Assembly (NCBI RefSeq): GCF_022760805.1
Contig: NZ_JAIVFL010000001.1
Coordinates: 2,046,001 to 2,110,000, forward strand
Length of the DNA: 64,000 nucleotides
Reading direction: 5' to 3'
Source of the DNA: Candidatus Mycolicibacterium alkanivorans
Lineage (GTDB): Bacteria; Actinomycetota; Actinomycetes; Mycobacteriales; Mycobacteriaceae
Shown here: piece after piece, positions 56,424 through 64,000 of the stretch
How the letters are laid out: the number at the start of each line of letters is the position of its first letter
Position numbering within the stretch: the stretch's first letter is position 1
Program-made: the position numbers and the translations under genes
Notes under the pieces: generated by a model
Database searches by the model: none
Told to the model about the DNA's origin: nothing
The model's input: the letters and a program-made list of their open reading frames with translations, nothing else

Positions 56424-57162
56424 TCAGCTGCCCTTGGGCTGTGGGCACTTTCCGTCGACGACCAGCGGCAGGTTGATGGTCGACGTCTGTAAAACGCCGC
56501 CGGTGTCAGTGGTCCCGCCGGCGACGATGCACTTGCCCTCGATGATGGCGTCCGTATCGACACGGTGGCGAGCGGCGAACAGGGTGGTGTCGTTGGTCTG
56601 CACCGTGGTTTTCGTGCTACTCCCGTCGGCACCGAGCGTCGTCACGACGATCGTCTTGTCACTGAGCGAATCGACGGTGCCGCGAAAGCCCCCCAACGCG
56701 CTGGACGGAAGCCCTGCGTTGTCAGCGCCGCCGGTCTTCTGGCACTGACCGCCACCCGATGCGCCGACCACTACGGCATCAGCGGTGACGGTGCCGCCTT
56801 CCGCACCACTTGCGGGCCGGATGGTGACGCACAGGCCAGGGGTGATGTCGGTCGGCTTGGCGGGTGTCAGCTCCATGATCTTCGTCGACGGGGAGAACGC
56901 GACCTTCGCCGATCCGTTGGGTCCGATTACCTCGATCGTCGTGCCGGACACCGAATCGATGGACCCGATCACCTCGACTTCGCCCTTTTCGCCGTGGATT
57001 TTCGACGGAAGCTGCGCCCGACGCCGCCGCGGACGTGGTGTTCGGTGCCGCCGAAGAGGCGCTCGACGAACTGTCCTTGGACGAACCGCACGCGACCGCC
57101 GACAGTGCGGCTATCCCGACGAAGGCCAGCATCGAGTAGGTCGTTAACGGTGGCTTTCGCAT
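56424..57162 (-). pseudogene. DUF5666-type lipoprotein with frameshift
   Basis: Start MRKPPLTTYSM, lipobox LSAVACGSS, Ser/Ala-rich linker up to AASVENP, then the frame is lost near 57010; the remaining DUF5666 repeats (IGSIDSVSGTTIEVIGPNG, GGFRGTVDSLSDKTIVVTTL) are in another frame. Removing one C from AATCCACGG would restore about 245 residues (VENHGEKGEVEVIG). Exported lipoprotein of unknown role. Could be sequencing error. Confidence 0.65.
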
Positions 57163-57363
57163 GGCGGCCCCTGACCGACGTTGGTCAGGCGACACTAAAC
57201 GCGGCCGTCGTTGGCCCTCGCACCTTATTGAACAGCGCGCAAATATCGTGCCAATATTTTGGCCCAGCGCGCACAACGCGGTGAACACGGAGAGCGGTGT
57301 CGACTGCTCGACTGGGCCGTTACCGGCATCGAGACCCCGATGTATGCCTCAGCTGAGCAAGCC

Positions 57364-58059
57364 TCAGTTCCCGCGCGGACCGGCCAGCAGGTCGACCAGT
57401 ATCCGCACCTGCTCGTCGAACAAGGCTGCGGAGTCTACGAACGTGTCGGAGCCGTACTGTCCGAACACCTCGAGGCTGATGGCGCCGACGATGACCGCCC
57501 AGCCGACCGTGCATCTCACTACCAGCGCATCGTCGCCGTGGAAACCGAACTCGACACGAAGACGCTGCAAATCCTCTGAAAGTGATTGTGCAACAGTCCG
57601 TTTCGTATGCATGACGGTTCCGCTGGCGATTCCCGAAGCGACCGCATCGAACAGTGCCTGGACCACCCGCGTGCCTGGCCCGATGGTGAGCTCCGCAGGA
57701 GCGTGATAGCCGGGAACCGGGCTGCCATAGAGCAGCGCCCAGCAGGCGGGCTGCTCAAGCGCCCACTGCCGCGTCGCCCGCGCGATGGCGGTGACATCGC
57801 CCTGCCATCCGGCTCCGGCGGCGCCCTCCCGCGCCAGCTCAACATGGTCGGCAAGCTGGGAGTAGGCGTCGACAAGCAACAGGGTGAGCAGCTCGTCGCG
57901 ACTGGCGACGTAGCGGTACACCGCAGAGGAGGCCATGCCCAGATCCCGGGCGATCGCGCGCACGGACAGCCCGGCTGCGCCTTCCGTCACCAGCTGCTGA
58001 CGTGCGAGCTCCAGGATCTGCGCCTCGATTCGCTGCCGGGACGCCTCTCGTTTGCCCAT
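57364..58059 (-). CDS. TetR-family regulator
   Basis: 231 residues. HTH RAIARDLGMASSAVYRYVAS, and a C-terminal ligand domain with ARATRQWALEQPACWALLYG of the WHG type. Divergent from the nitroreductase gene; palindrome candidates lie in the gap. Confidence 0.88.
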   Translation of the reverse strand: MGKREASRQRIEAQILELARQQLVTEGAAGLSVRAIARDLGMASSAVYRYVASRDELLTLLLVDAYSQLADHVELAREGAAGAGWQGDVTAIARATRQWALEQPACWALLYGSPVPGYHAPAELTIGPGTRVVQALFDAVASGIASGTVMHTKRTVAQSLSEDLQRLRVEFGFHGDDALVVRCTVGWAVIVGAISLEVFGQYGSDTFVDSAALFDEQVRILVDLLAGPRGN

Positions 58060-58076
58060 CGGCTGAGTGTGACACA

Positions 58077-58094
58077 AAAGAGAGCAGCGCTCTT
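58077..58094. promoter_or_regulatory. TetR operator candidate
   Basis: AAGAG and CTCTT flank a 7-nt centre between the divergent tetR and nitroreductase starts. Short arms, so only a suggestion. Confidence 0.35.
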
Positions 58095-58163
58095 GATTTA
58101 TCGAGCGAGCCATGCGAGCCTGGAGGAACGAGAGCACCGCTCACGAAACTGGCAGGAGTCATG

Positions 58164-58604
58164 ATGACCGCCCACTACGACCGCCCGAACACCGCCGCAC
58201 GCGGTCTCAACACCGTCATCCGGGTCCTCGCGGAATGGGGTATCGGTGTCGCGGGCAACAGAGCCCTGCGGGTGCGCGGCCGCACCAGCGGCATGATGCG
58301 ACGCGTTGTGGTCAACGTATTGCGGGTCGACGGCGTCGACTACCTGGTGTCGCCCCGCGGGAACACCCAGTGGTCGCGCAATGCCCGGGCGGCCGGGACG
58401 GTGGAACTCGGGCCACGCTGGCAGCGCCGCACGGCCACGGTCACCGAAGTGCCCGACGAGGTCAAACCCGAACTATTGCGGCTGTACCTGCAGCGCTGGT
58501 ACTGGGAGGTCAAAGGGCACGCCGCCGGGCTGACGCCACAGTCCAGCGCTGAGGAACTGCGCGCCGCAGCTCCGCTGATTCCGGTGTTCGCACTCGGTAG
58601 GTAG
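58164..58604 (+). CDS. Ddn-like nitroreductase/quinone reductase family protein
   Basis: 146 residues of the F420-dependent deazaflavin reductase-like family: RGRTSGMMRRVVVNVLRVDG, SPRGNTQWSRNARAAG. Likely binds F420; the substrate is unknown. ATG 58164 is better placed to GCAGGAG than ATG 58161. Confidence 0.8.
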   Translation: MTAHYDRPNTAARGLNTVIRVLAEWGIGVAGNRALRVRGRTSGMMRRVVVNVLRVDGVDYLVSPRGNTQWSRNARAAGTVELGPRWQRRTATVTEVPDEVKPELLRLYLQRWYWEVKGHAAGLTPQSSAEELRAAAPLIPVFALGR

Positions 58605-58693
58605 GGGCCCGCAGGGGCTCGTTGTCGATCTGGCATCCGACCGTTACCCCTTGCTGCTCGCGCCGATCGGCCGAGCGTGTCAGGGTCGATCCC

Positions 58694-59410
58694 GTGGCGG
58701 CCAACGGGTGGAACAAGACTGACTGTCGGCTGGCGGCGCGGTGTGCGGCGGTGGCGTCCATCGGCGCAGCGGTCATCCACTTCGGGGTAGCGCCGATGCA
58801 CGGGCGGGATTGGTTGCCGTCCGGGTTGTTCTTCGCCGCGATTGCGGTCTTCCAACTGATGTGGGCGTTCGTCGTCTGGATGCGCCCAATTCCGCTGGTG
58901 CTCACTACGGGAATCCTGGCCAATACGGGTTCGGTCGGGCTGTGGGTGATGTCCCGGATCGTGGGCGCACCATTCGGCCCCTACGCCGGTCAACCCGAGG
59001 CGGTCGACACCGCCGGCATCTGCGTCCTACTACTTCAGTGCTACGTCGTCATGGGCGCCGGGTGGGCGTGGCCCCGCCGCTTCTGGGTCGGAGAGGTTTC
59101 CAATCTTGGCAGGGCGCTCGTCCTGCTTGGTGCCAATACCGTGATGGCCGGAGCGGTGACGGTGGGACTGGCTTCGAGCCAGCAGGGCCACGACCACCAT
59201 CACCACGGCGGCACCGACGCGGCGCAAGCAGAACATCAGGCCGTCCACGATGCGCATACTGCGGGTGACCACCGCAACGCCGATCCCGCTGCGTCGCCGG
59301 ATGTCGTTGCACCCCAGCCATCTTCGGCTCCGACCTCTCTTGAATCCGGGTTGCCGGTGACCGATATGGGGTTGGAGACCGACGGTCATCACCACGATCA
59401 TCACGACTGA
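58694..59410 (+). CDS. His-rich membrane protein
   Basis: 238 residues. Five hydrophobic helices (for instance SIGAAVIHFGVAPMHGRDWL and FFAAIAVFQLMWAFVVWM), then a polar tail with His clusters (QQGHDHHHHGG and HHHDHHD at the C-terminus), likely to bind metal ions. GTG start chosen; an ATG further upstream is less likely. Function unknown. Confidence 0.6.
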   Translation: MAANGWNKTDCRLAARCAAVASIGAAVIHFGVAPMHGRDWLPSGLFFAAIAVFQLMWAFVVWMRPIPLVLTTGILANTGSVGLWVMSRIVGAPFGPYAGQPEAVDTAGICVLLLQCYVVMGAGWAWPRRFWVGEVSNLGRALVLLGANTVMAGAVTVGLASSQQGHDHHHHGGTDAAQAEHQAVHDAHTAGDHRNADPAASPDVVAPQPSSAPTSLESGLPVTDMGLETDGHHHDHHD

Positions 59411-59702
59411 GACCGGCCCGATACGTCGACCCTGAGCACGCGATCGGTCATCGCTCGGCAAAGCCGGGCTGGTGTTCTCCGAGCGGCGCGGCATAAACGT
59501 ATTCCACCGGTTGTCCTTCGATTCAGTACCGGCCCTGTGCGCGGCCTTAGGCCCCACCTGCTGCAGCTGAGGCAGTCCGCGCGGTCGGGTCACGTGCTTT
59601 GCGACCGAAAGTCGTGTGGTCCTCGCAATTATTTGCCAGACTCTAGGTGGCAAACGGTTGTGCCGGAGACTACGGTCAGCTCTGCGGGACGGGGGTCTCG
59701 CC
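59411..59702. other. Intergenic stretch, nothing recognised
   Basis: About 290 bp between the His-rich protein and the PE-PPE-domain relic. Only short shadow frames; no RNA or repeat recognised. Confidence 0.4.
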
Positions 59703-60326
59703 ATGCGCAAGGCGAGCCTAACGATTGCGTTGACTGTTCTGACGCTCGGCGCCGTGCTGTTGCTGGCGTTTGTGCCGACGGCACCGGTGCTGGTTGCACT
59801 GACCGCGACGGCGTTGTTCATGGGCGGGACGGGACACCCGCTGAGCATTCCGCAGGACACCACCGAGTACATCACGCAGTACGTCGACAGCGCGTACGGC
59901 CACTACGTCGCACCCAGCGGACTGTGCACCGGCGGTGATCCGGGTTGCGCGCACGTCGCGGTGTATACCCCCGAAGAGTTCCCGCTCGACACCGGTCTGT
60001 TCGACACGCCGTTCGACGAGTCGGTGAGCATCGGCTTGGCCAATCTTGACACCTGCGTGCGCGGTACCGCGTGCACCGTGACGAAACCTCCGTTCACGAC
60101 CACCGGTTCGGCGTCGCTGACCGACAGCGGCCTGGGCGAGAACCGCCCGCCCCTCGGCGGCGACTGCCTGAACCTCACAGACCGCCGAGATCGTCGGGCA
60201 CATCGACGGCGTGGGGCCGCAACGTCTCCATCGGCACCAGATCCAGGGTGCGTTCGTGCGTGCACGCCAGTACGACTGGCGCGGCGCAGCCGTCTTGATG
60301 GGCGCGAAGCCAGTTCCGCGCGGTGA
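59703..60326 (+). pseudogene. Truncated PE-PPE-domain (serine hydrolase-like) protein
   Basis: Signal-like start, then ALFMGGTGHPLSIPQDTTEY, YVDSAYGHYVAPSGLCTGGD and SIGLANLDTCVRGTACTVT, the N-terminal part of the PE-PPE alpha/beta-hydrolase domain. After TGSASLTD the similarity ends, before the GYSQS nucleophile region, and the frame runs into the antisense of the DUF2237 gene. So the 3' two thirds are missing. Confidence 0.65.
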
Positions 60327-60561
60327 CACACCACCGGTCACCGGGCACCAGACCGGGGAAGCGGAACTGCGGCATCGGCCTCGACAGGTCGTTGCCGATC
60401 GAGCGCTGGTGCTCCAGGAAATCCGCCGTCACGACCGCGCAGATGGTGTGCAGGCCGACGTCCTCCGGCCCACTGGAGCAGCAGCCGTCGCGGTAGAAGC
60501 CGGTGAGCGGGTCGGTGCCGCACGGTTCCAGTTCGTCGCCGAGCACGTTGCGATCAGTCAC
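60175..60561 (-). CDS. DUF2237 family protein
   Basis: 128 residues. NVLGDELEPCGTDPLTGFYR, DGCCSSGPEDVGLHTICAVV and CTHERTLDLVPMETL match DUF2237, widespread small proteins of unknown function. GTG start (VTDRNVLG). Adjacent to the TVP38-like gene, 7 bp apart. Confidence 0.85.
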   Translation of the reverse strand: MTDRNVLGDELEPCGTDPLTGFYRDGCCSSGPEDVGLHTICAVVTADFLEHQRSIGNDLSRPMPQFRFPGLVPGDRWCVTARNWLRAHQDGCAAPVVLACTHERTLDLVPMETLRPHAVDVPDDLGGL

Positions 60562-60568
60562 GGCATCA

Positions 60569-61243
60569 TTATCGGCTGTGGGTCCGCCAACTGCGATACC
60601 CACGATGCGCAGCGAACGCCCCGATGATCGCGGTGACACACCACACCGCAATCGCCGCGTAGGCCAGCGGCGAGGACAGATCCGAGATCGAAGCTCCCAG
60701 GGCGGTGTAGACGAACGCCCGCGGCGCTGACCCGATGAAGGCTCCTATTGCCATCTGCCACAACGGTATTCCGAACGCGCCGAATGCGTAGGACGCCAGT
60801 GCGTCGGAGATGCCGGGAACGAATCGCTGACCGACGACGGCCCACAGCCCGCGCCGCCGGATCTGCGTGTCGATGCGCCCGGCCCACTCGGCGCCGATCA
60901 GTGCCCGCGCACTGTCCCGGCCGGCCCGCCGGCCGACGAGGGCGGCGATCGTCGCCGTCGTCACCGTCGAGCCCAGCGTGACGAAGGTGCCCAGCACCGG
61001 CCCGAACAGGAACCCGCTGCCTGCGGCCAGCAGGGGGCCGGGGACGAAGATTGCCGCAAGAACGGCCGACGCTGCGAGATAGGCCAGCGGTGCGACGGGC
61101 CCGGTCGCGGCGATCGCGTCACGTGCCCGCCCGACGTCGATCACGCGGGACACCGCCACCAGATAGAACAGCGTGAGCAGGAAGGCGGCGAAGATACCTA
61201 GGCGCAGGATGTGCGGCCAGCGACTGCCTTCTGGGACGCTCAC
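60569..61243 (-). CDS. TVP38/TMEM64 (DedA-like) membrane protein
   Basis: 224 residues. VPGPLLAAGSGFLFGPVLGT, then RRGLWAVVGQRFVPGISDAL and the VTT-type conserved loop. Related proteins act as lipid scramblases or flippases. GTG start at 61243. Likely an operon with DUF2237. Confidence 0.8.
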   Translation of the reverse strand: MSVPEGSRWPHILRLGIFAAFLLTLFYLVAVSRVIDVGRARDAIAATGPVAPLAYLAASAVLAAIFVPGPLLAAGSGFLFGPVLGTFVTLGSTVTTATIAALVGRRAGRDSARALIGAEWAGRIDTQIRRRGLWAVVGQRFVPGISDALASYAFGAFGIPLWQMAIGAFIGSAPRAFVYTALGASISDLSSPLAYAAIAVWCVTAIIGAFAAHRGYRSWRTHSR

Positions 61244-61278
61244 CTGTCGCGCCGCGGTGGGTCGATGACGTGCGGGCC

Positions 61279-63303
61279 TCAGACCACCGTCGTCTTCAAC
61301 GGGGTCAGGTCGGTCTTCATCAGCACGACGTTGTAGTTGCCCCACAGCGACATGTCCCAGTACAGGTTGTTCACGTCGGCTTGACCGTTGTTGTCCACGA
61401 GTTTCCCGGAGCCGGACCACGGGTGGATCATCGGCGCGTACAGGCCCGGGTATCGCGCCGAGGTCGCGATGGTCACCGGATCCGACCACGGGCCCTCCGG
61501 CTGGTCGGCGGTCCGCAGGATCACGTCGTTGTTACCGTTGCCGTACAGCACCACGTACTTCTTCAGATAGTCGTTGTACTGCACCGACATCTCGCTGACG
61601 TTGCCGCCGGTCTTGGCACCGGTCAGCCCGGCGAACCAGCCGCAGAAGAAGTTGGGGTTGTTGGCCAGGTCGATGATCGGGCCGAAAAGCCCTGTGGAGC
61701 GGGTGGAATCACCGAGGACCGGCGCCGCCACCGCGGGCCGGTCGGCGACCCAGTTGCCGCCGTCCCAGTACTCGTACTTGCTCAGGTCGGTGACGGAGTC
61801 GGCCGGCACTCGGGACAGGTAGGCCGAGCCGGCCCGGCCCGACGGGGTGCCGAAGGCGTAGAGGTACTGGGTTCCGCCGGCCGGAACCTGGTCGGCGGGC
61901 TGCAGGACGTAGGCGGCCTGCTGGAAGTTCTGGTTGCCTGCAACGTAGGGCGTCGAGGACCGGAACCAGCCGGCCGAGCGGATGGTCGAGGGGGCCAGAA
62001 CCCACTTGTCGGTGGCTTGGTCGTACACCGAGATCGCCGAGTAGTTGGTGGTCCACCGGCCTGGGGTGTCCCACGACTTGACCGACATGTAGTTGACGTA
62101 CTGCTGGTTGTTCACCGAGACCGCCGAGGTCGGGATGATCGTCACCTCGGAGCTAAGAATCGGGAACAGCGCACCGGGCGCGCTGGGAATGAACTGGTAC
62201 GCGTAATCGGTCGGCAGCAGACTCAGGCCGTTGCTCAGGTTGGTGTCCCGGCTGAGCAGAAGGATGTTGGAGCGCCAGTCGCCGGTCATGTTGGGGCCGC
62301 TGAAGGTGTCGCCGAAGGCCAGCTGGATGTTGCCGGTCAGGCCGTTCTCCCACAGGATGCCGAGGTCGGTTCCCCAGACTTCCTGCCGCGCGGTGTTGTT
62401 GGTCTGCGGCCAGTTGAGGCCGGGGTAGCCGGTGTTGGCCTGACCGGTCACCCAGCCGACCGGAGCCGAAGGCAGGGTGGTCGGCGAGGTCACCACCGCC
62501 GCTGCCAGCGCGATCGGAGCGGAGGTCGCCGTGGTCGACGCGGCCCGCGAGGCGGGGGGCGCGGGGTCGAACTCCCGTCGCACCCAGGCGGCCAACATCC
62601 ACGCCGCCGGCGTGGTGGGGGGAGTGCGCGGCGTACTTCCCAGCCCGCCTCGTACGAGTTCGAAGACTGCCAGCAGTCGCGACAGCACAGGCGGCGCGGC
62701 GGATTGGACGGCATCGGTGGGCAGCGCGGTCACGACAGGCGCCGTCGCGGTGACCGGCACGCTGAGGACCGCGGCGGTCGCACCCGCGGTGGCAACCACC
62801 GCGGGTGCGACGGTCACGGCGGCGGTACTGAGTGCCACCCGGGAGGGGTTGACGGCTGTCGCTGCCGGGGCCGGTGCGGCGGTGTCCGCCGACGTGGCCT
62901 GCGCCGTCGAGCCGGCGGGCTTGTCGACGGTCGTCGCGCGGGTGAGCGCGCCACCGGAACCGGAGGCGGCAGCGCGCGCCGCGGCGCTCTTGCCGGACTT
63001 TGACGAGGACGGCGTTCCGGATCCCGGTGTTCGATCGGCGGTGGTGGCTGGGCGCAGGGAAGCTCGCTTGGATCGTGCGGTCGACGACGAACCGGTGGAA
63101 CCGGGCGCCGTCGACGCCGGGGCATTCGCGCCCGGTGCGGATGTGTCGTGTGAGGCCGTGCCGTGTGCTGCCGAGCCGGCATCGCCGGAGCCATCGGCCC
63201 AGGCCACAGTGTTGCCGGAGGCAACGGCTGCTCCTACGCCCAAGGCCACCGCAAGCACGCCCATCCGGCCCACATACGCCGCGGCATTCATCGAGGGCCT
63301 CAT
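61279..63303 (-). CDS. Exported DUF4185-domain protein
   Basis: 674 residues. Signal peptide (VGRMGVLAVALGVGAAVASG), about 200 residues rich in Ala, Thr, Ser, Pro and then a DUF4185 beta-propeller-like region (NTGYPGLNWPQTNNTARQEV, AFGDTFSGPNMTGDWRSNIL, YAPMIHPWSGSGKLVDNNGQ). Probably cell-wall associated, binding or cleaving glycans. ATG 63303; GTG 63312 is possible. Confidence 0.8.
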   Translation of the reverse strand: MRPSMNAAAYVGRMGVLAVALGVGAAVASGNTVAWADGSGDAGSAAHGTASHDTSAPGANAPASTAPGSTGSSSTARSKRASLRPATTADRTPGSGTPSSSKSGKSAAARAAASGSGGALTRATTVDKPAGSTAQATSADTAAPAPAATAVNPSRVALSTAAVTVAPAVVATAGATAAVLSVPVTATAPVVTALPTDAVQSAAPPVLSRLLAVFELVRGGLGSTPRTPPTTPAAWMLAAWVRREFDPAPPASRAASTTATSAPIALAAAVVTSPTTLPSAPVGWVTGQANTGYPGLNWPQTNNTARQEVWGTDLGILWENGLTGNIQLAFGDTFSGPNMTGDWRSNILLLSRDTNLSNGLSLLPTDYAYQFIPSAPGALFPILSSEVTIIPTSAVSVNNQQYVNYMSVKSWDTPGRWTTNYSAISVYDQATDKWVLAPSTIRSAGWFRSSTPYVAGNQNFQQAAYVLQPADQVPAGGTQYLYAFGTPSGRAGSAYLSRVPADSVTDLSKYEYWDGGNWVADRPAVAAPVLGDSTRSTGLFGPIIDLANNPNFFCGWFAGLTGAKTGGNVSEMSVQYNDYLKKYVVLYGNGNNDVILRTADQPEGPWSDPVTIATSARYPGLYAPMIHPWSGSGKLVDNNGQADVNNLYWDMSLWGNYNVVLMKTDLTPLKTTVV

Positions 63304-63741
63304 CCACTCCACCCCTGTCGGATCACTTCGGTGTCACGATCCATCGCAAACTTCGCGGCCGGCTTCTCGGCGCTGCTCGCACGGTCGCGTTGACGCCGAC
63401 CGTACCAAACTGGCAAACCTCATGGGTAACTCTGGTCACCACTGTTGCAAACATGTCACCATCACTGGCCCACCACGAGTTCGCCCATCTTCGGAACCCT
63501 GACCTGCAAAGCCCACGTGCTTCCGGGGCGGCCGCGCGGGCCTGCGGAACTGGCAGGTTGTCCGCCCCGACCCCATCTAAAGCAGAGCGGTCCAGCAGCG
63601 GGGGGAGCGGCATTTCAGTCCTTCCCCGGGCGGCCGAATTAGTGGCTGCCGGTCTAGAATGACAGCGAAGTCCTGTTCTCGGTTGCCGATCGGCAAACAA
63701 CGCGCGAACATGTGCCGAACACGACAGGTCCGGGGCAGGCC
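63304..63741. other. Intergenic stretch, nothing recognised
   Basis: About 440 bp between DUF4185 and the MmpL gene. Several overlapping frames with no recognisable product; presumably the DUF4185 promoter and the MmpL 3' region. Confidence 0.4.
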
Positions 63742-64000
63742 TCAGGTCGAGCCCGGCGAACTCGCGCTCGCGGAGTCTCGATCCGTCGACTCGGAGTCCG
63801 GCTGTGGTTCGGGCCAGGGCTGTGGCAGCGGGCGCTGACGAACCCGCTGCGGCCACCAGAACCACTTGCCCAGCAGAGCGGCGATGGACGGCGTCATGAA
63901 CGAGCGGACCACCAGCGTGTCGAACAACAGACCGAGCGCGATCGTCGTCCCGACCTGGCCGGCGACCCGCAACGGGCTGATCGCCAGCGACCCCATGGTG
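63742..64000 (-). CDS. MMPL/RND transporter, C-terminal end only
   Basis: The last 85 codons: [20 protein letters not shown] and [20 protein letters not shown] are typical of the final membrane helices of mycobacterial MmpL lipid exporters, followed by a Pro/Ser-rich tail. The frame continues past base 64000. Confidence 0.85.
   Translation of the reverse strand, partial: TMGSLAISPLRVAGQVGTTIALGLLFDTLVVRSFMTPSIAALLGKWFWWPQRVRQRPLPQPWPEPQPDSESTDRDSASASSPGST

Noticed and set aside
63323..63865. 180-codon minus-strand frame
   Set aside because: It overlaps the MmpL end in another frame and has no recognisable product or start signal.

Overview
The window is chromosomal DNA of a high-GC mycobacterium, most likely a fast-growing Mycolicibacterium-type species. 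Protein after protein matches, in order, the Mycobacterium tuberculosis segment that runs from Rv2402 (trehalase) down to Rv2314c (TldE-like), in the reverse orientation. Gene names and Rv numbers come from recalled family and synteny knowledge; no search was run. Many starts have a TANNNT -10 box 6-8 nt upstream of an ATG or GTG, the mycobacterial leaderless pattern.

Layout. 1-10.9 kb: trehalase end, two tiny membrane genes, the sulfate-uptake operon subI-cysT-cysW-cysA, then the convergent sulfate/sulfite reduction operon nirA-cysH-che1, and divergent hemW. Both sulfur operons start with a 30-codon leaderless leader ORF ending in Cys codons, placed 117-118 nt before the first structural gene. 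10.9-14.1 kb: gene debris (broken membrane genes, an IS fragment) where M. tuberculosis carries the mycobactin (mbt) cluster. 14.1-32.5 kb: conserved housekeeping block: hrcA-dnaJ2-rsmE-phoH-ybeY-corC-era-recO-uppS, the zinc regulators smtB-zur, glyS, a TPM-domain protein, dgt, dnaG and small envelope genes, ending at tRNA-Asn.

32.7-44.0 kb: an 11,285-bp integrated element bounded by a 26-bp direct repeat of the 3' end of tRNA-Asn. It has a tyrosine integrase, an XRE repressor facing an excisionase-like gene across an operator, a primase-polymerase plus ATPase replication module followed by a GTGTGGAC/GTCCACAC iteron cluster (putative origin), an HNH nuclease, and a head module (TerL, portal, scaffold, capsid with an inserted domain, two neck proteins). 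There are no tail, lysis or maturation-protease genes. This is the organisation of a capsid-forming phage satellite (cf-PICI-like; same size class as phiRv1/phiRv2) rather than a complete prophage, and it is the most interesting system here. Candidate integrase arm sites, an early promoter/operator and a duplicated late operator can be read directly.

44.1-64.0 kb: accessory and conserved genes: APC permease, an NRAMP remnant, MarR with an MFS exporter, an ECF-type importer fused across S and A components plus EcfT, the uspABC sugar importer (uspC frameshifted), tldD/tldE, tRNA-Met(CAU), a frameshifted DUF5666 lipoprotein, TetR with a Ddn-like nitroreductase, a His-rich membrane protein, a truncated PE-PPE-domain protein, DUF2237, a TVP38-like membrane protein, a DUF4185 exported protein and the C-terminus of an MmpL transporter.
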